NCBI GenBank assembly: GCA_019685555.1
Contig: JABFQN010000001.1
Coordinates: forward strand, 124,001-188,000
Source: Candidatus Bathyarchaeota archaeon A05DMB-3
GTDB lineage: Archaea > Thermoproteota > Bathyarchaeia > Bathyarchaeales > Bathycorpusculaceae
Direction: 5' to 3'
Length of the DNA stretch: 64,000 nt
Both the position numbers and the translations under genes were made by a program. Under the pieces are notes generated by a model that was given only the letters and a program-made list of their open reading frames with translations, was not told the origin of the DNA and did not search any database. How positions within the stretch are numbered: position 1 is the stretch's first letter; each line of letters opens with the position of its first letter. Shown here one piece after another: positions 51,000 through 58,562 of the stretch.

Positions 51000-52067
51000 A
51001 TGCCAGCGATATCCATCGACACCTTTTTCGCATGCTCCCTAACGGTTTTGCTTGTGCTTTCAGCCATGACTGCCACTGCAAAGCTTCTACAGCCTTTAAT
51101 AGCCAGCCCTTTAGAGACTGAAGCCGCCAAAAGATATGGCGAAATAGCCAAATATATGATGCTGAACGTTGGAAAGCCTTTTAACTGGGGTCAAAACAGC
51201 CAGACTTTTCCAGAAGAGTTCGGCTTAGCTGAGGCAAACGCCCAGAATCCCTACGTGCTTGACGTTGACAAGGTTTCAAGGCTGAATAGTGAAAGCCTTT
51301 ACGCGTTAAGCTACGCCCAAATATTTACAATCCTCAAAGTTTCCGATGTATCCTTTAGGTTGGAGATAAAGCCTCTTTTCGACGTAGGCGTAAACTTGAC
51401 GGCGACCTTTGAAAATGTGGACGAAACAGTTTACGAGTTTGAAGTGGTAACAGAAAAAAGCGGCGCAGAAGTTCCTACGGATATAAAGTTCTATGTTGTT
51501 GCAGAAGACTTCCTACAAGCGTCAAACATTTATAACTCCGATGGAAGAAGGCGCTTCAATGCCACTATTCCAAACAGCGTTAACGGACCAGCCTTACTCG
51601 TGGTATTTGCAAAATCTGCATTTAACGCTGGATTAAGTTCTTTTGCCGCTTACGCCTTTGCCCACAACTCCAGCGAACCAGCGTCTAGAGGCAATTTTTT
51701 GAGGCTTTCTCCGTTGAACTACACTTTAACAGTGTTGCCCCTTAGCCTGAACAAGGCTTTGTCAACGGCTTACGCCTTAACCTTCAACTATGCAGCGAAG
51801 CTGACGCAGATTGCAAGCGACAACCAAACCGCCACATTTAGCATTCCAAGGTTTGCAGACGCAAGCCCCACAGTACTTGTCGTGACGGGATGGAACTCCA
51901 CACGGTTTTTTGTGGAATGGACTGCTTATCCGCAGATACCCCTAGAAATAGGCGTTGACTTCACAAAGGCGTCCAGTCTTTCAGATGTTTTCGCTTATGA
52001 CTATCTTGTCACTATAGGCTCAGCAATTTACAAATGCACAGTCTGGCTTGGAGGACCAAAAACATGA
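51000..52067 (+). CDS. Large pilus-operon protein with N-terminal membrane helix
   Basis: The 355-residue protein has an N-terminal hydrophobic helix (DTFFACSLTVLLVLSAMTAT) and a large beta-rich extracellular region with N-x-S/T sites (NLTAT, FNATI, HNSSE, LNYTL, DNQTA, WNSTR). The start codon follows GGTGAAGCGTT by a few bases. It is probably a minor filament or adhesive subunit. Its stop overlaps the next ATG (ATGA at 52064-52067). Confidence 0.72.
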   Translation: MPAISIDTFFACSLTVLLVLSAMTATAKLLQPLIASPLETEAAKRYGEIAKYMMLNVGKPFNWGQNSQTFPEEFGLAEANAQNPYVLDVDKVSRLNSESLYALSYAQIFTILKVSDVSFRLEIKPLFDVGVNLTATFENVDETVYEFEVVTEKSGAEVPTDIKFYVVAEDFLQASNIYNSDGRRRFNATIPNSVNGPALLVVFAKSAFNAGLSSFAAYAFAHNSSEPASRGNFLRLSPLNYTLTVLPLSLNKALSTAYALTFNYAAKLTQIASDNQTATFSIPRFADASPTVLVVTGWNSTRFFVEWTAYPQIPLEIGVDFTKASSLSDVFAYDYLVTIGSAIYKCTVWLGGPKT

Positions 52068-52486
52068 AAAGCCAAAATAAAGGGCAAATCCGAATAATTG
52101 AGGCTTTCTTAGCCGTTTTCATAGTTTTCTCCGCCTTAACCATTTCATCAAGCCTAACAACAAGCCACATCAACATAGAAAACAGCGGCTTAGCCTCTGT
52201 TGGAATGCAAGCCCTCCTTCAATTAGATTCGGATGGAAGCTTAAGCGCTTTTATAGACGCTGGAAACTGGGCGGAACTGCGGGAAGCCTTAAGCCTTCTA
52301 TTGCCCAAAGGCGTATCCTTCAATTTGACAGTTTACAATGAGGAAATGCAGCAAATAAACGAGGAAATAGTTTCCAACGGAGGCTTCAACAGCCAAGAAG
52401 TAACTTTTGTGGAATACCTATGCGTAAGCCAAAACCCAGCCTTCCATTACTACATAATCCACTTGCACTTGGCGGTGGCAAAATGA
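52064..52486 (+). CDS. Prepilin-like minor subunit
   Basis: This small secreted protein of 140 residues has the class III-like signal KSQNKG before QIRIIEAFLAVFIVFSALTI, a good prepilin motif followed by a hydrophobic helix. ATG 52064 overlaps the previous stop as ATGA and follows GGAGG. The head is short (about 110 residues). It is coupled to the next gene by another ATGA. Confidence 0.72.
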   Translation: MKSQNKGQIRIIEAFLAVFIVFSALTISSSLTTSHINIENSGLASVGMQALLQLDSDGSLSAFIDAGNWAELREALSLLLPKGVSFNLTVYNEEMQQINEEIVSNGGFNSQEVTFVEYLCVSQNPAFHYYIIHLHLAVAK

Positions 52487-53253
52487 AAAAGCCTAACAAA
52501 ATCTTTAGGACTAAAAGCTCCGGGCAGCTTCTCATAGTGGCTGCTCTAGCCATAGCCATCCTAGTCGCTTCAACAACAGTATACGTTTATGAACTGGCAG
52601 GGGAAAAACAAAACACTGAAGATCATTCCCTCAGCGACTTTGTTTTAGCCTTAAAACTGGGCTCAAAAAACGGTGTTATAAGTGCGCTTGCAAACGCTTC
52701 AAACGGCGGAGAAAAAACCGTTTTGGCTAACAATCTTGAAACTCTTTCAAGCGCTTCCAAAAGCTTTTGTAAGCATGGACTATGGCGATTGTCCTACATG
52801 CTTTTAAACAGCTCAGGATACGAGGATGGCATAAGGCTTTCATGGAACCCCAGCGGATTGGGAGTTTCAAGCGCCTATGCAGTTTTTTCGCTTAGGTTTT
52901 TTGGCTTAACATCTAATGTTACAGCGAACTACGCCATCAACATCACAACAGCCTTGATGCTTTATGGCTATTACGCTGGTAACGAAGCGGAGAAAACCGT
53001 AAACTTGACATGTCGAGTATTTAACGATGGAAAGCCAGCCCAAGTCGAAAACATAGCCTTATACTATGAAGACTTTGGAGTTTGGTTTCCAGTCGGCGAA
53101 TCCAACAACCTTTCCATAACAGATTATGGCAACGGCACCTACACCATATCCTTCACAGCTGCCATATCTTCAGACACGGTGCGGGTTTCAGCACACGTCC
53201 ACGATTTACGCAATGTATTCGTCATGGCAAACATAACATGCCCTAAAGCCTAA
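52483..53253 (+). CDS. Prepilin-like minor subunit
   Basis: The protein has 256 residues. The N-terminus has basic KKPNKIFRTKSSG followed by QLLIVAALAIAILVASTTVY, a prepilin-like hydrophobic helix. A beta-rich extracellular region carries N-x-S/T sites (ANASN, LNSSG, VNLTC, NNLSI, ANITC). ATG 52483 overlaps the previous stop. It ends the pilus-like operon. Confidence 0.7.
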   Translation: MKKPNKIFRTKSSGQLLIVAALAIAILVASTTVYVYELAGEKQNTEDHSLSDFVLALKLGSKNGVISALANASNGGEKTVLANNLETLSSASKSFCKHGLWRLSYMLLNSSGYEDGIRLSWNPSGLGVSSAYAVFSLRFFGLTSNVTANYAINITTALMLYGYYAGNEAEKTVNLTCRVFNDGKPAQVENIALYYEDFGVWFPVGESNNLSITDYGNGTYTISFTAAISSDTVRVSAHVHDLRNVFVMANITCPKA

Positions 53254-53330
53254 ATTTTAACGCCTCGGCAAGTTTCGTGCTCCTTAAATATGTATAACGC
53301 CATTCTAATTGAAAGGAGCAAGGGTTAGCA

Positions 53331-54020
53331 ATGAGTGAAAAGCAGAGTTGGCGCCACATCTACACACTTTTAAAGTTGGCTGAAATGGGAGCCCACAGAA
53401 GAACCGCCAAAATCTCCACAGAATTTTTGGCGAGGAAACTTGGTGTTTCACAGCAGTCAGCCTCCCGCCACCTAATAGAGCTGGAGCACAGAGGCTGGAT
53501 TAAAAGGACAACAACTCCAGAAGGATGCTTGATAAAAATCACAGACGCTGGCGTTGGAGAACTGAAGAAGCTTTACGCAAGCCTACACTTTTTGATGGAA
53601 ACCGCCTACCCACCCTCAATCACCCTTGAAGGCGTCGTTTTCACTGGATTAGGCGAAGGCGCCTACTACGTTACAAGAGACCCCTACCGGCGGCAGTTTA
53701 TGGAAAAGCTGGGTTTCAACCCCTACCCTGGCACGCTTAACCTAAAACTCGTAACAGACTACGACATCAAAACCCGTTCAGAACTTGAGGCTTACCCAGC
53801 AATAGAAATCGAAGGCTTCAAAAACGAGAACCGCACCTTCGGACCCGTAAAATGCTATCCGGCAATAATAGAGAACAAAGCCAAAGGCGCCCTTGTCTCA
53901 GCCCTCAGAAGCCACTACGACTCCTCGGTGATAGAATTAATCGCCCCAATATGCCTAAGAAAGCATTTAGCCCTAAAAGACGGACACAAAGTGAAAGTTG
54001 AAGTTTTAACCCTTCCATAA
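53331..54020 (+). CDS. rbkR: CTP-dependent riboflavin kinase with N-terminal winged helix (RbkR)
   Basis: This 229-residue fusion combines an N-terminal winged helix at about 10-85 (ARKLGVSQQSASRHLIELEH) and a C-terminal archaeal riboflavin kinase at about 95-229. The kinase carries GVVFTGLGEGAYYVTRDPYR, NPYPGTLNLKLVTDYD and IIENKAKGALVSALR. RbkR uses CTP to make FMN and, in studied archaea, also regulates riboflavin genes by binding DNA. Here it faces ribL. The start ATG follows GGAGCAAGGG. Confidence 0.92.
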   Translation: MSEKQSWRHIYTLLKLAEMGAHRRTAKISTEFLARKLGVSQQSASRHLIELEHRGWIKRTTTPEGCLIKITDAGVGELKKLYASLHFLMETAYPPSITLEGVVFTGLGEGAYYVTRDPYRRQFMEKLGFNPYPGTLNLKLVTDYDIKTRSELEAYPAIEIEGFKNENRTFGPVKCYPAIIENKAKGALVSALRSHYDSSVIELIAPICLRKHLALKDGHKVKVEVLTLP

Positions 54021-54037
54021 AACCGCATCGGTTAAGT

Positions 54038-54514
54038 TCATCTCTTATAATGTTCAATAATTTTCTGCTTAATTTTGGAAGAGCTGTCCAGTTCATCTTC
54101 CCCAAACTTTCCGATTCGCACAACTTTCACTTTCAGCCCCTTTTCCCGGACATAGTCCTTAACAGCTTTTTCCATTCCATTTTGGTCGTGGCCGACGGCT
54201 ATCACGTCAGGCTTAATCCTTTCTATAACCTTACCCATGTTGAAGTCTTCATAACCCAAAATCGCCTCATCCACAACCTTCAAAGACTCCACCAAGGCTC
54301 GGCGCTGGTTTTCCGGTATGACAGGCTTGGAGCCTTTTCTTTTTTCAACAGTGCTGTCTCTGGCTACTATAACGATTAGCTCGGCGTTTTTTCCTCCAGC
54401 TTTTTTGGCTTCCTCTAGGTAACGCACATGCCCCAAGTGTAGAAGGTCAAACACTCCAGAGGCTAAAACTACCTTTCGCTTTTTACTTGGCTTTTCTCCC
54501 TTCTCGCAGACCAT
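54038..54514 (-). CDS. ribL: FAD synthetase, archaeal type
   Basis: This 158-residue nucleotidyltransferase adenylates FMN to FAD. The motif is VVLASGVFDLLHLGHVRYLE, followed by LIVIVARDSTVEKRKG, PENQRRALVESLKVVDEAIL and VIAVGHDQNG. Together with the facing rbkR gene it converts riboflavin to FAD. It is the last gene of the DphB-DUF357-RibL unit and overlaps DUF357 by 46 bases. Confidence 0.92.
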   Translation of the reverse strand: MVCEKGEKPSKKRKVVLASGVFDLLHLGHVRYLEEAKKAGGKNAELIVIVARDSTVEKRKGSKPVIPENQRRALVESLKVVDEAILGYEDFNMGKVIERIKPDVIAVGHDQNGMEKAVKDYVREKGLKVKVVRIGKFGEDELDSSSKIKQKIIEHYKR

Positions 54515-54765
54515 TCAAATTTCACGGCTCCCAACATTTTTAACGCATCTAATAAGCCCTCACAGTAAGCCACAGAAGCAAGGCTCACCTCAAACCGCTT
54601 ACTGTCCCTATAATATTTTGCATCTTGCAAATAGGCTTTTGCAGACTCAATAACCGTTTGGACGGAATCCTTAAACAAGCATGGACTACTCTCGACAAGT
54701 TTTAACTCGCATAGGGCTTGCTCTGCAGAGGCGATATACTTCGAAACAAGCTCTTCTAGGCTCAT
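54469..54765 (-). CDS. DUF357 family protein
   Basis: This 98-residue all-helical protein of the DUF357 family is widespread in archaea. Stretches include KYIASAEQALCELKLVESSP, VIESAKAYLQDAKYYRDSKR and SLASVAYCEGLLDALKML. It is coupled to dphB by ATGA (54762-54765). Function is not established. The HEPN-like four-helix look and repeated clustering with dphB and nucleotide-metabolism genes are noteworthy. Confidence 0.82.
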   Translation of the reverse strand: MSLEELVSKYIASAEQALCELKLVESSPCLFKDSVQTVIESAKAYLQDAKYYRDSKRFEVSLASVAYCEGLLDALKMLGAVKFEWSARREKSQVKSER

Positions 54766-55565
54766 TCAACAAACCGCCTAACGCTTAAAGGAGCCCATGC
54801 AAAGGCTATTAGGGCTTCAGCCTCCATAAAATGAAGCTTTCCAGGGAAGACTAGGCTGTAGGGCGGACCGCCAAAATCGTAACCCAAAAGCTCCCTAACA
54901 GAACCAGCCTTAACTTTGGGGTTTGAGCTTCCAGCTCTAGCTACTCCAACAGCCAGCGTTTCATTGGTTACGATGTTCATCCGCTTTTTCTCTTCAACCG
55001 TTAAAAGCATTTCAAGCGCCTCTCGAAGGCTTAGGTGACGGTTTCCCTCAGCGTCTATATCTAATAAACACAGTGTGTGAAGCCCGAGTTTTTTGTTTTG
55101 AGCAACAACCATGTAAGGAGTTTCTGAGAAATTGCTTGGAAACGGAATGGTTACACTTTTGCCAAACTTGTAGTTGTGTAAGCCGCATAAGCCTATAACA
55201 GCCGATATAATAGATGCAGCGTGAACTATGCGGGTTCTAACCCCACGCTTTGCAGCCTCCAACCTAAGCGCTACATGAGTCGTTGCAATAAGCGGGTCTC
55301 CGGGAACCAGCAAAACAGCCTTACCCCTAACAGCAGCGTCTAAAACAACTTTCCCATTCTCATCTTCAAGCTGCCTCCTCGAAACAACATGAATTTTCTT
55401 CCCAACAACTCTTTCAAAACCTTCAACAGAAAAGTTTGGCATAAAACTTGTGTAAAGCTCTATGAAAACCGCGTCTGCACTTTCAGCCTCCTCCAAACCC
55501 CTTAGGCTAATCCCTTTCTCGTCGTGCAATCCCAAACCAACAAACACAAGCTCACCCAAAACCAT
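54762..55565 (-). CDS. dphB: Diphthine synthase
   Basis: This 267-residue SAM-dependent methyltransferase modifies the EF-2 histidine toward diphthamide. It shows LVFVGLGLHDEKGISLRGLE, FIELYTSFMPNF, LLVPGDPLIATTHVALRLEA, IVHAASIISAVIGLCGLHNY and CLLDIDAEGNRHLSLREAL, all typical. Its substrate EF-2 is not in the window. It leads a leftward DphB-DUF357-RibL operon and diverges from the tRNA-Lys gene. Confidence 0.95.
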   Translation of the reverse strand: MVLGELVFVGLGLHDEKGISLRGLEEAESADAVFIELYTSFMPNFSVEGFERVVGKKIHVVSRRQLEDENGKVVLDAAVRGKAVLLVPGDPLIATTHVALRLEAAKRGVRTRIVHAASIISAVIGLCGLHNYKFGKSVTIPFPSNFSETPYMVVAQNKKLGLHTLCLLDIDAEGNRHLSLREALEMLLTVEEKKRMNIVTNETLAVGVARAGSSNPKVKAGSVRELLGYDFGGPPYSLVFPGKLHFMEAEALIAFAWAPLSVRRFVE

Positions 55566-55671
55566 CCCTCACCTAACAAAACACCAGAAAACTTAAAACC
55601 ATTTGCCAAAAACGCCTAACCGCACAACTTATTAACATCATCTAAAATGCATATTCTAGAAAATACGCCAT

Positions 55672-55777
55672 GGGCCCGTAGCTCAGTAAGGTAGAGCGGC
55701 GGACCAAACCGCTGCATGGGGTTGGGTTGAGGCTCTTAACCCGTAGGTCCCGGGTTCAATTCCCGGCGGGCCCGCCA
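55672..55777 (+). tRNA. tRNA-Lys(CTT) with a 29-nt non-canonical intron
   Basis: Acceptor GGGCCCG pairs with CGGGCCC; the D-stem is GCTC/GAGC and the T-arm CCGGG-TTCAATT-CCCGG; discriminator G and encoded CCA end the gene. The anticodon loop CTCTTAA with CTT at 55735-55737 and 3' stem CCCGT require GCGGG on the 5' side, but the DNA has GCGG then 29 extra bases (55703-55731) before GCTC. Removing them restores the stem. The splice site forms a full bulge-helix-bulge: outer helix AGAG/CTCT, bulge GGA, central helix CGGC/GTTG, bulge AGG, inner helix CCAA/TTGG. The intron lies between positions 30 and 31, not at 37/38. Confidence 0.85.
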
Positions 55778-55837
55778 CACGAGGAACCAGTAAACTTTTT
55801 AGAAGGTGCTTTCTTGTTTGTGGTGGTTTTGAGTGAT

Positions 55838-57022
55838 ATGACTGATGTTGACGGATTAATCGACGCAATAGTTTCGAAAAATCCAATGGTTTCAAGGGAC
55901 AAGCTTTTGAAGAGGCTTGAAGAGGAGCGGAAAAAGTCTGGGGGTTTAATTTCTGATGAGGTTTTGTTGCGGATGGTTGCAGCCGAGTTCGGCGTTGAAA
56001 TTTCACATGAAACCTTTACGCCTTCTACGCCTTTAATAGCAAGCCTTGTTCCAGGCTTAAATGACGTGACTGTTGTCGGAAGAGTCATCGCTGTTTTTCC
56101 AGCTAAAATTTCCGATAAAAAGAATAGGCGGGTAAGATTTGCAAGTATGATTGTCGCCGATAAAAGCGGCACAATGCGGGTTGTCTTATGGAATGACAAG
56201 GCTGAATTTGCGGACCCAGACAAAATAAGGGTTGGGCAGATTGTAAGGTTTTCCCACGGATATACTAAGGAGGGACGTCTGGGACATGTGGAACTTCACA
56301 TAGGCGAAAAAGGAGAAGTTGACGCTAACCCAAAAGGCTTTAAAGCTGACGATTACCCGACAATTAAGGAACTTTCAACAAAAATTGGGGCAATCACCAA
56401 CGCTTTCAAAAACAAGAGGGTGAACCTCATAGGAGAGGTTAGGGAAATCTTCCAAGAATCCACTTTTGAGAGGAAAGACAAAACCATAGGAAAAGTTGCA
56501 CGCTTTATTTTAGCAGATGAAACAGGTGAAATTCCCGTTGTGGTTTGGAACGAGAAAGTCGACGAGGTTAAGGAAATCCTCAAAAAAGGGTTTAAACTAC
56601 AAGTTGTGAACGCCAAGGCAAAAAAGGCGTTAAACGGAAAAATGGAAATTCACGCAGATAATGAAACCTACATAGACCTTTTCAAACATGAAAAAAGTTT
56701 CCAGAAAATAGCCAATCTAAAAGAAGGAATGAAAAACGTTAACGTGGAAGGCGAGGTAATAACCAAACCAATTTTAAGGGAAGTGAAAACATCCAGAAAC
56801 GAAACCGTAAAACTGGCGGTTTTTGAGATAAAAGACGAAACGGGAAGAATCTGGGTTTCAGCATGGCGCAAAAACGCCGAAAAAACCACAAACCTAAAAC
56901 TTGGCGAAAAAATAATCATAAAAAACGCCTACGTTAAGAAGGGGTTTGGAGATCAACCTGAAATATCAACAAGAAACACATCAGCAATAGAAATTCTTTC
57001 AAGAACAAGAATTAAAACCTAA
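55838..57022 (+). CDS. rpa: Replication protein A (single-stranded DNA-binding protein)
   Basis: The 394-residue ssDNA-binding protein has three OB folds: about 65-165 (DVTVVGRVIAVFPAKISDKK, MIVADKSGTMRVVLWNDKAE), 180-275 (RVNLIGEVREIFQESTFERK, FILADETGEIPVVVWNEKVD) and 290-390 (VNVEGEVITKPILREVKTSR, FEIKDETGRIWVSAWRKNAE). An N-terminal helical region precedes them. The ATG at 55838 is chosen; the frame extends upstream into the tRNA gene, which is not coding. No zinc finger is seen. The tRNA-Lys gene lies 60 bases upstream. Confidence 0.9.
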   Translation: MTDVDGLIDAIVSKNPMVSRDKLLKRLEEERKKSGGLISDEVLLRMVAAEFGVEISHETFTPSTPLIASLVPGLNDVTVVGRVIAVFPAKISDKKNRRVRFASMIVADKSGTMRVVLWNDKAEFADPDKIRVGQIVRFSHGYTKEGRLGHVELHIGEKGEVDANPKGFKADDYPTIKELSTKIGAITNAFKNKRVNLIGEVREIFQESTFERKDKTIGKVARFILADETGEIPVVVWNEKVDEVKEILKKGFKLQVVNAKAKKALNGKMEIHADNETYIDLFKHEKSFQKIANLKEGMKNVNVEGEVITKPILREVKTSRNETVKLAVFEIKDETGRIWVSAWRKNAEKTTNLKLGEKIIIKNAYVKKGFGDQPEISTRNTSAIEILSRTRIKT

Positions 57023-57056
57023 CCGTGCTGATAATTATTTTAGGAGAACAACATCT

Positions 57057-57476
57057 TTGCAAGCCTTAAACAAACTCATCCTTATACAGTTCACAATTTA
57101 TGCAGCTATTTGTATGTTGGGATTCATTTCATGGATGCTAGCCCTTACTGACAACTTGGCGATTCTTGAGAGAATTGTCGGCGAGTATTTTCATGGGCAC
57201 ATTGTAAGATGGACTGGGCAATTTCCTCTTTGGGGAATCTTAGCGCTAATAAGCGCCTTCTTATCAATTTTCGCCGCATACCTCTTATGGCATTTAAAGC
57301 GGGAAGGAGCATACTTCGGCATAGTTTCCTTCCTTTTAGGATTTGCAACCAACCTACTCTTTGCCCAAAACATACTTGTCCACACCCTCATAGGAATCCT
57401 CATCGGCTGGACACTGCTAGCGCCCCTCGCAGTTGCATGGAGAAGTTTGAAAAGGAAGGAAAACAAAGGCAGCTAA
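57057..57476 (+). CDS. Small four-helix membrane protein of unknown function
   Basis: The 139-residue protein has about four hydrophobic helices (LILIQFTIYAAICMLGFISW, FPLWGILALISAFLSIFAAY, YFGIVSFLLGFATNLLF, LIGILIGWTLLAPLAVAW) and a basic C-terminal tail (RSLKRKENKGS). The start is TTG at 57057 with AGGAG about 12 bases upstream. It follows RPA after 34 bases and ends 11 bases before the 3' end of the convergent tRNA-Met gene. No family is recognised. Confidence 0.65.
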   Translation: MQALNKLILIQFTIYAAICMLGFISWMLALTDNLAILERIVGEYFHGHIVRWTGQFPLWGILALISAFLSIFAAYLLWHLKREGAYFGIVSFLLGFATNLLFAQNILVHTLIGILIGWTLLAPLAVAWRSLKRKENKGS

Positions 57477-57487
57477 GCTTAAGGTGG

Positions 57488-57599
57488 TGGTGCCGGGGGC
57501 GGGATTCGAGCCCGCGACCTCTGGACATAAGGCGCTATGCCCCGTTCGTGTTCTCCAGATTATGAGTCTGGCGCCCATTCCAGGCTAGGCTACCCCGGC
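57488..57599 (-). tRNA. Elongator tRNA-Met(CAT) with a 34-nt intron in the variable region
   Basis: Read on the minus strand: acceptor GCCGGGG/CCCCGGC, anticodon arm CCAGA-CTCATAA-TCTGG with CAT at 57562-57564, T-arm GCGGG-CTCGAAT-CCCGC, A discriminator and encoded CCA. Between the anticodon arm and T-arm there are 34 extra bases (57519-57552). Splicing after TCTGGAG to GTC gives a normal AGGTC variable loop. Central helix CTGG/CCAG with three-base bulges AGA and AGG and inner helix ACA/TGT support a splice site at position 45/46. The acceptor stem suits elongator Met, not initiator. Confidence 0.83.
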
Positions 57600-57643
57600 A
57601 ACTTTTTTGACTGCCCCGATACACTTTCACATGCGCTTCCTAA

Positions 57644-58243
57644 AAAACATTAAGTCGTCTTTTTGGCAAACGTATTCGAACCCTGCCTCCAGGAACATAC
57701 AACGTCAAAGTTAGAGCACAAGACTCCTATGGTGCTTGGAGTGGTTGGTCTTATCCCTGTGTAGTGAATATAGAATTCAAACAAACCTATTCGCTGACAG
57801 TGCTTGCTTATAATCAGTATGGTTACTCCGGCTATGTACCGCTTTATATAGACGGCCAGTATGTTGGAACCACTGGCTACACATACACCGTAACAGCGGG
57901 AGACCATCAGATCTACGTTGAAAGTCCCCTCTACGAAGGCTGCTTGATCCATGTTTTCCAATGTTACTATTACGACGGTAACTGTGACTACAACCATGTT
58001 TCCCGAGGGTTTGCGCAAAAACTAAACATGGACAATAACCTTCCATATACCGAGAAAGACTTCCAAAATGCCTTAAGGCTTATAGACTGGAATGCTGAAG
58101 TTATCCTTTTCCCGCCTTCTTGTCTGCTTAAGCTTGAAAGTCTCACCTGGTTTCACCCGGTTTCTGTTTGCACTTTAGAAACCGGGGTGGAAGAAAATAC
58201 TTTAACCAGACGAGTTCGCCTGCAAAGTCGCGAAGAGTATTGA
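57644..58243 (+). pseudogene. Fragment of a surface protein with Fn3-like and PEGA-like domains
   Basis: The frame is open from 57644 with no start codon for the first part; GTG at 57764 is only an internal candidate. The first part reads like the end of a fibronectin/PKD-type repeat (GTYNVKVRAQDSYGAWSGWS, YPCVVNI). A PEGA-like domain follows (YSLTVLAYNQYGYSGYVPLY, IDGQYVGTTGYTYTVTAGDH, QIYVESP). After about 58010 the sequence no longer resembles that protein. It lies between two tRNA genes and just before an integrase remnant, so it is best read as debris of an inserted element. Confidence 0.6.
58156..58186. repeat. Strong hairpin in the tRNA-Met/tRNA-Pro interval
   Basis: CCCGGTTTCT (58156-58165) and AGAAACCGGG (58177-58186) form a perfect 10-bp stem with an 11-base loop. 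It lies inside the decayed region between the surface-protein fragment and the integrase remnant. It could be a terminator or a recombination-associated structure of the lost element. Confidence 0.5.
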
Positions 58244-58325
58244 TGAAGTTAAAGAGCTTGTGGAGGCTGGATTCGAGTATGTATGCGACTACAATGAGTT
58301 CAAGGTTTTCAGGAAACGCAAGTAG
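58206..58325 (+). pseudogene. C-terminal remnant of an archaeal tyrosine integrase
   Basis: A 39-codon open stretch after a TAA at 58203-58205 encodes PDEFACKVAKSIDEVKELVE, then AGFEYVCDYNEFKVFRKRK, and ends at TAG 58323-58325. The ending GFEYV...FRKRK is what I associate with the C-terminus of archaeal phage/plasmid integrases. No catalytic domain precedes it. The stop is 30 bases from the 3' end of the tRNA-Pro gene, a usual integration target, so this is likely the scar of an element integrated there. Confidence 0.6.
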
Positions 58326-58355
58326 GCCATAAAAGAATGGGGATGCTGGGTTTCG

Positions 58356-58455
58356 TGGTGGGGTAGCTGGGATTTGAACCCAGGACCGCCAGCGCTCTGG
58401 ACAGCAAGCCGCGTTCCCCAGGCTGGTATCCTTGACCAAGCTAGACGACTACCCC
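58356..58455 (-). tRNA. tRNA-Pro(GGG) with a 21-nt canonical intron
   Basis: On the minus strand the acceptor is GGGGTAG/CTACCCC, with anticodon stem CCAGC/GCTGG, loop C-T-GGG-G with anticodon GGG at 58417-58419, T-arm CTGGG-TTCAAAT-CCCAG, discriminator A and encoded CCA. The intron (58395-58415) lies between positions 37 and 38. The splice site has central helix CTGG/CCAG, three-base bulges GGA and AGC and the anticodon stem as outer helix: a textbook bulge-helix-bulge. Confidence 0.92.
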
Positions 58456-58562
58456 GCTATTCGTACAAATACACAGACTTTCTTCTTATTTTTCTTTTTC
58501 ATATTCATGTTTGTTTGGCTTTGAAAACCGTCAATAGCGCCTCTATCCTCTAATTTTCAGTT

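Noticed and set aside
45885-53253. Reading the filament locus as an archaellum operon
   Set aside because: No FlaG, FlaF, FlaH or other archaellum-specific genes are present; ATPase and platform alone are shared by all type IV filament systems.
55683-56006. Minus-strand 107-residue ORF ending in GPPGIEPGTYGLR
   Set aside because: This is the well-known false translation of a tRNA gene read antisense; the DNA is tRNA-Lys and RPA.
57209-57565. Plus-strand ORF ending CRGRDSSPRPLDIRR
   Set aside because: The C-terminal part is the tRNA-Met gene read on the wrong strand, and the rest is a shadow of the small membrane protein.
58143-58439. Minus-strand 98-residue ORF across tRNA-Pro
   Set aside because: It begins inside the tRNA-Pro gene and runs into decayed sequence; no protein family is seen.
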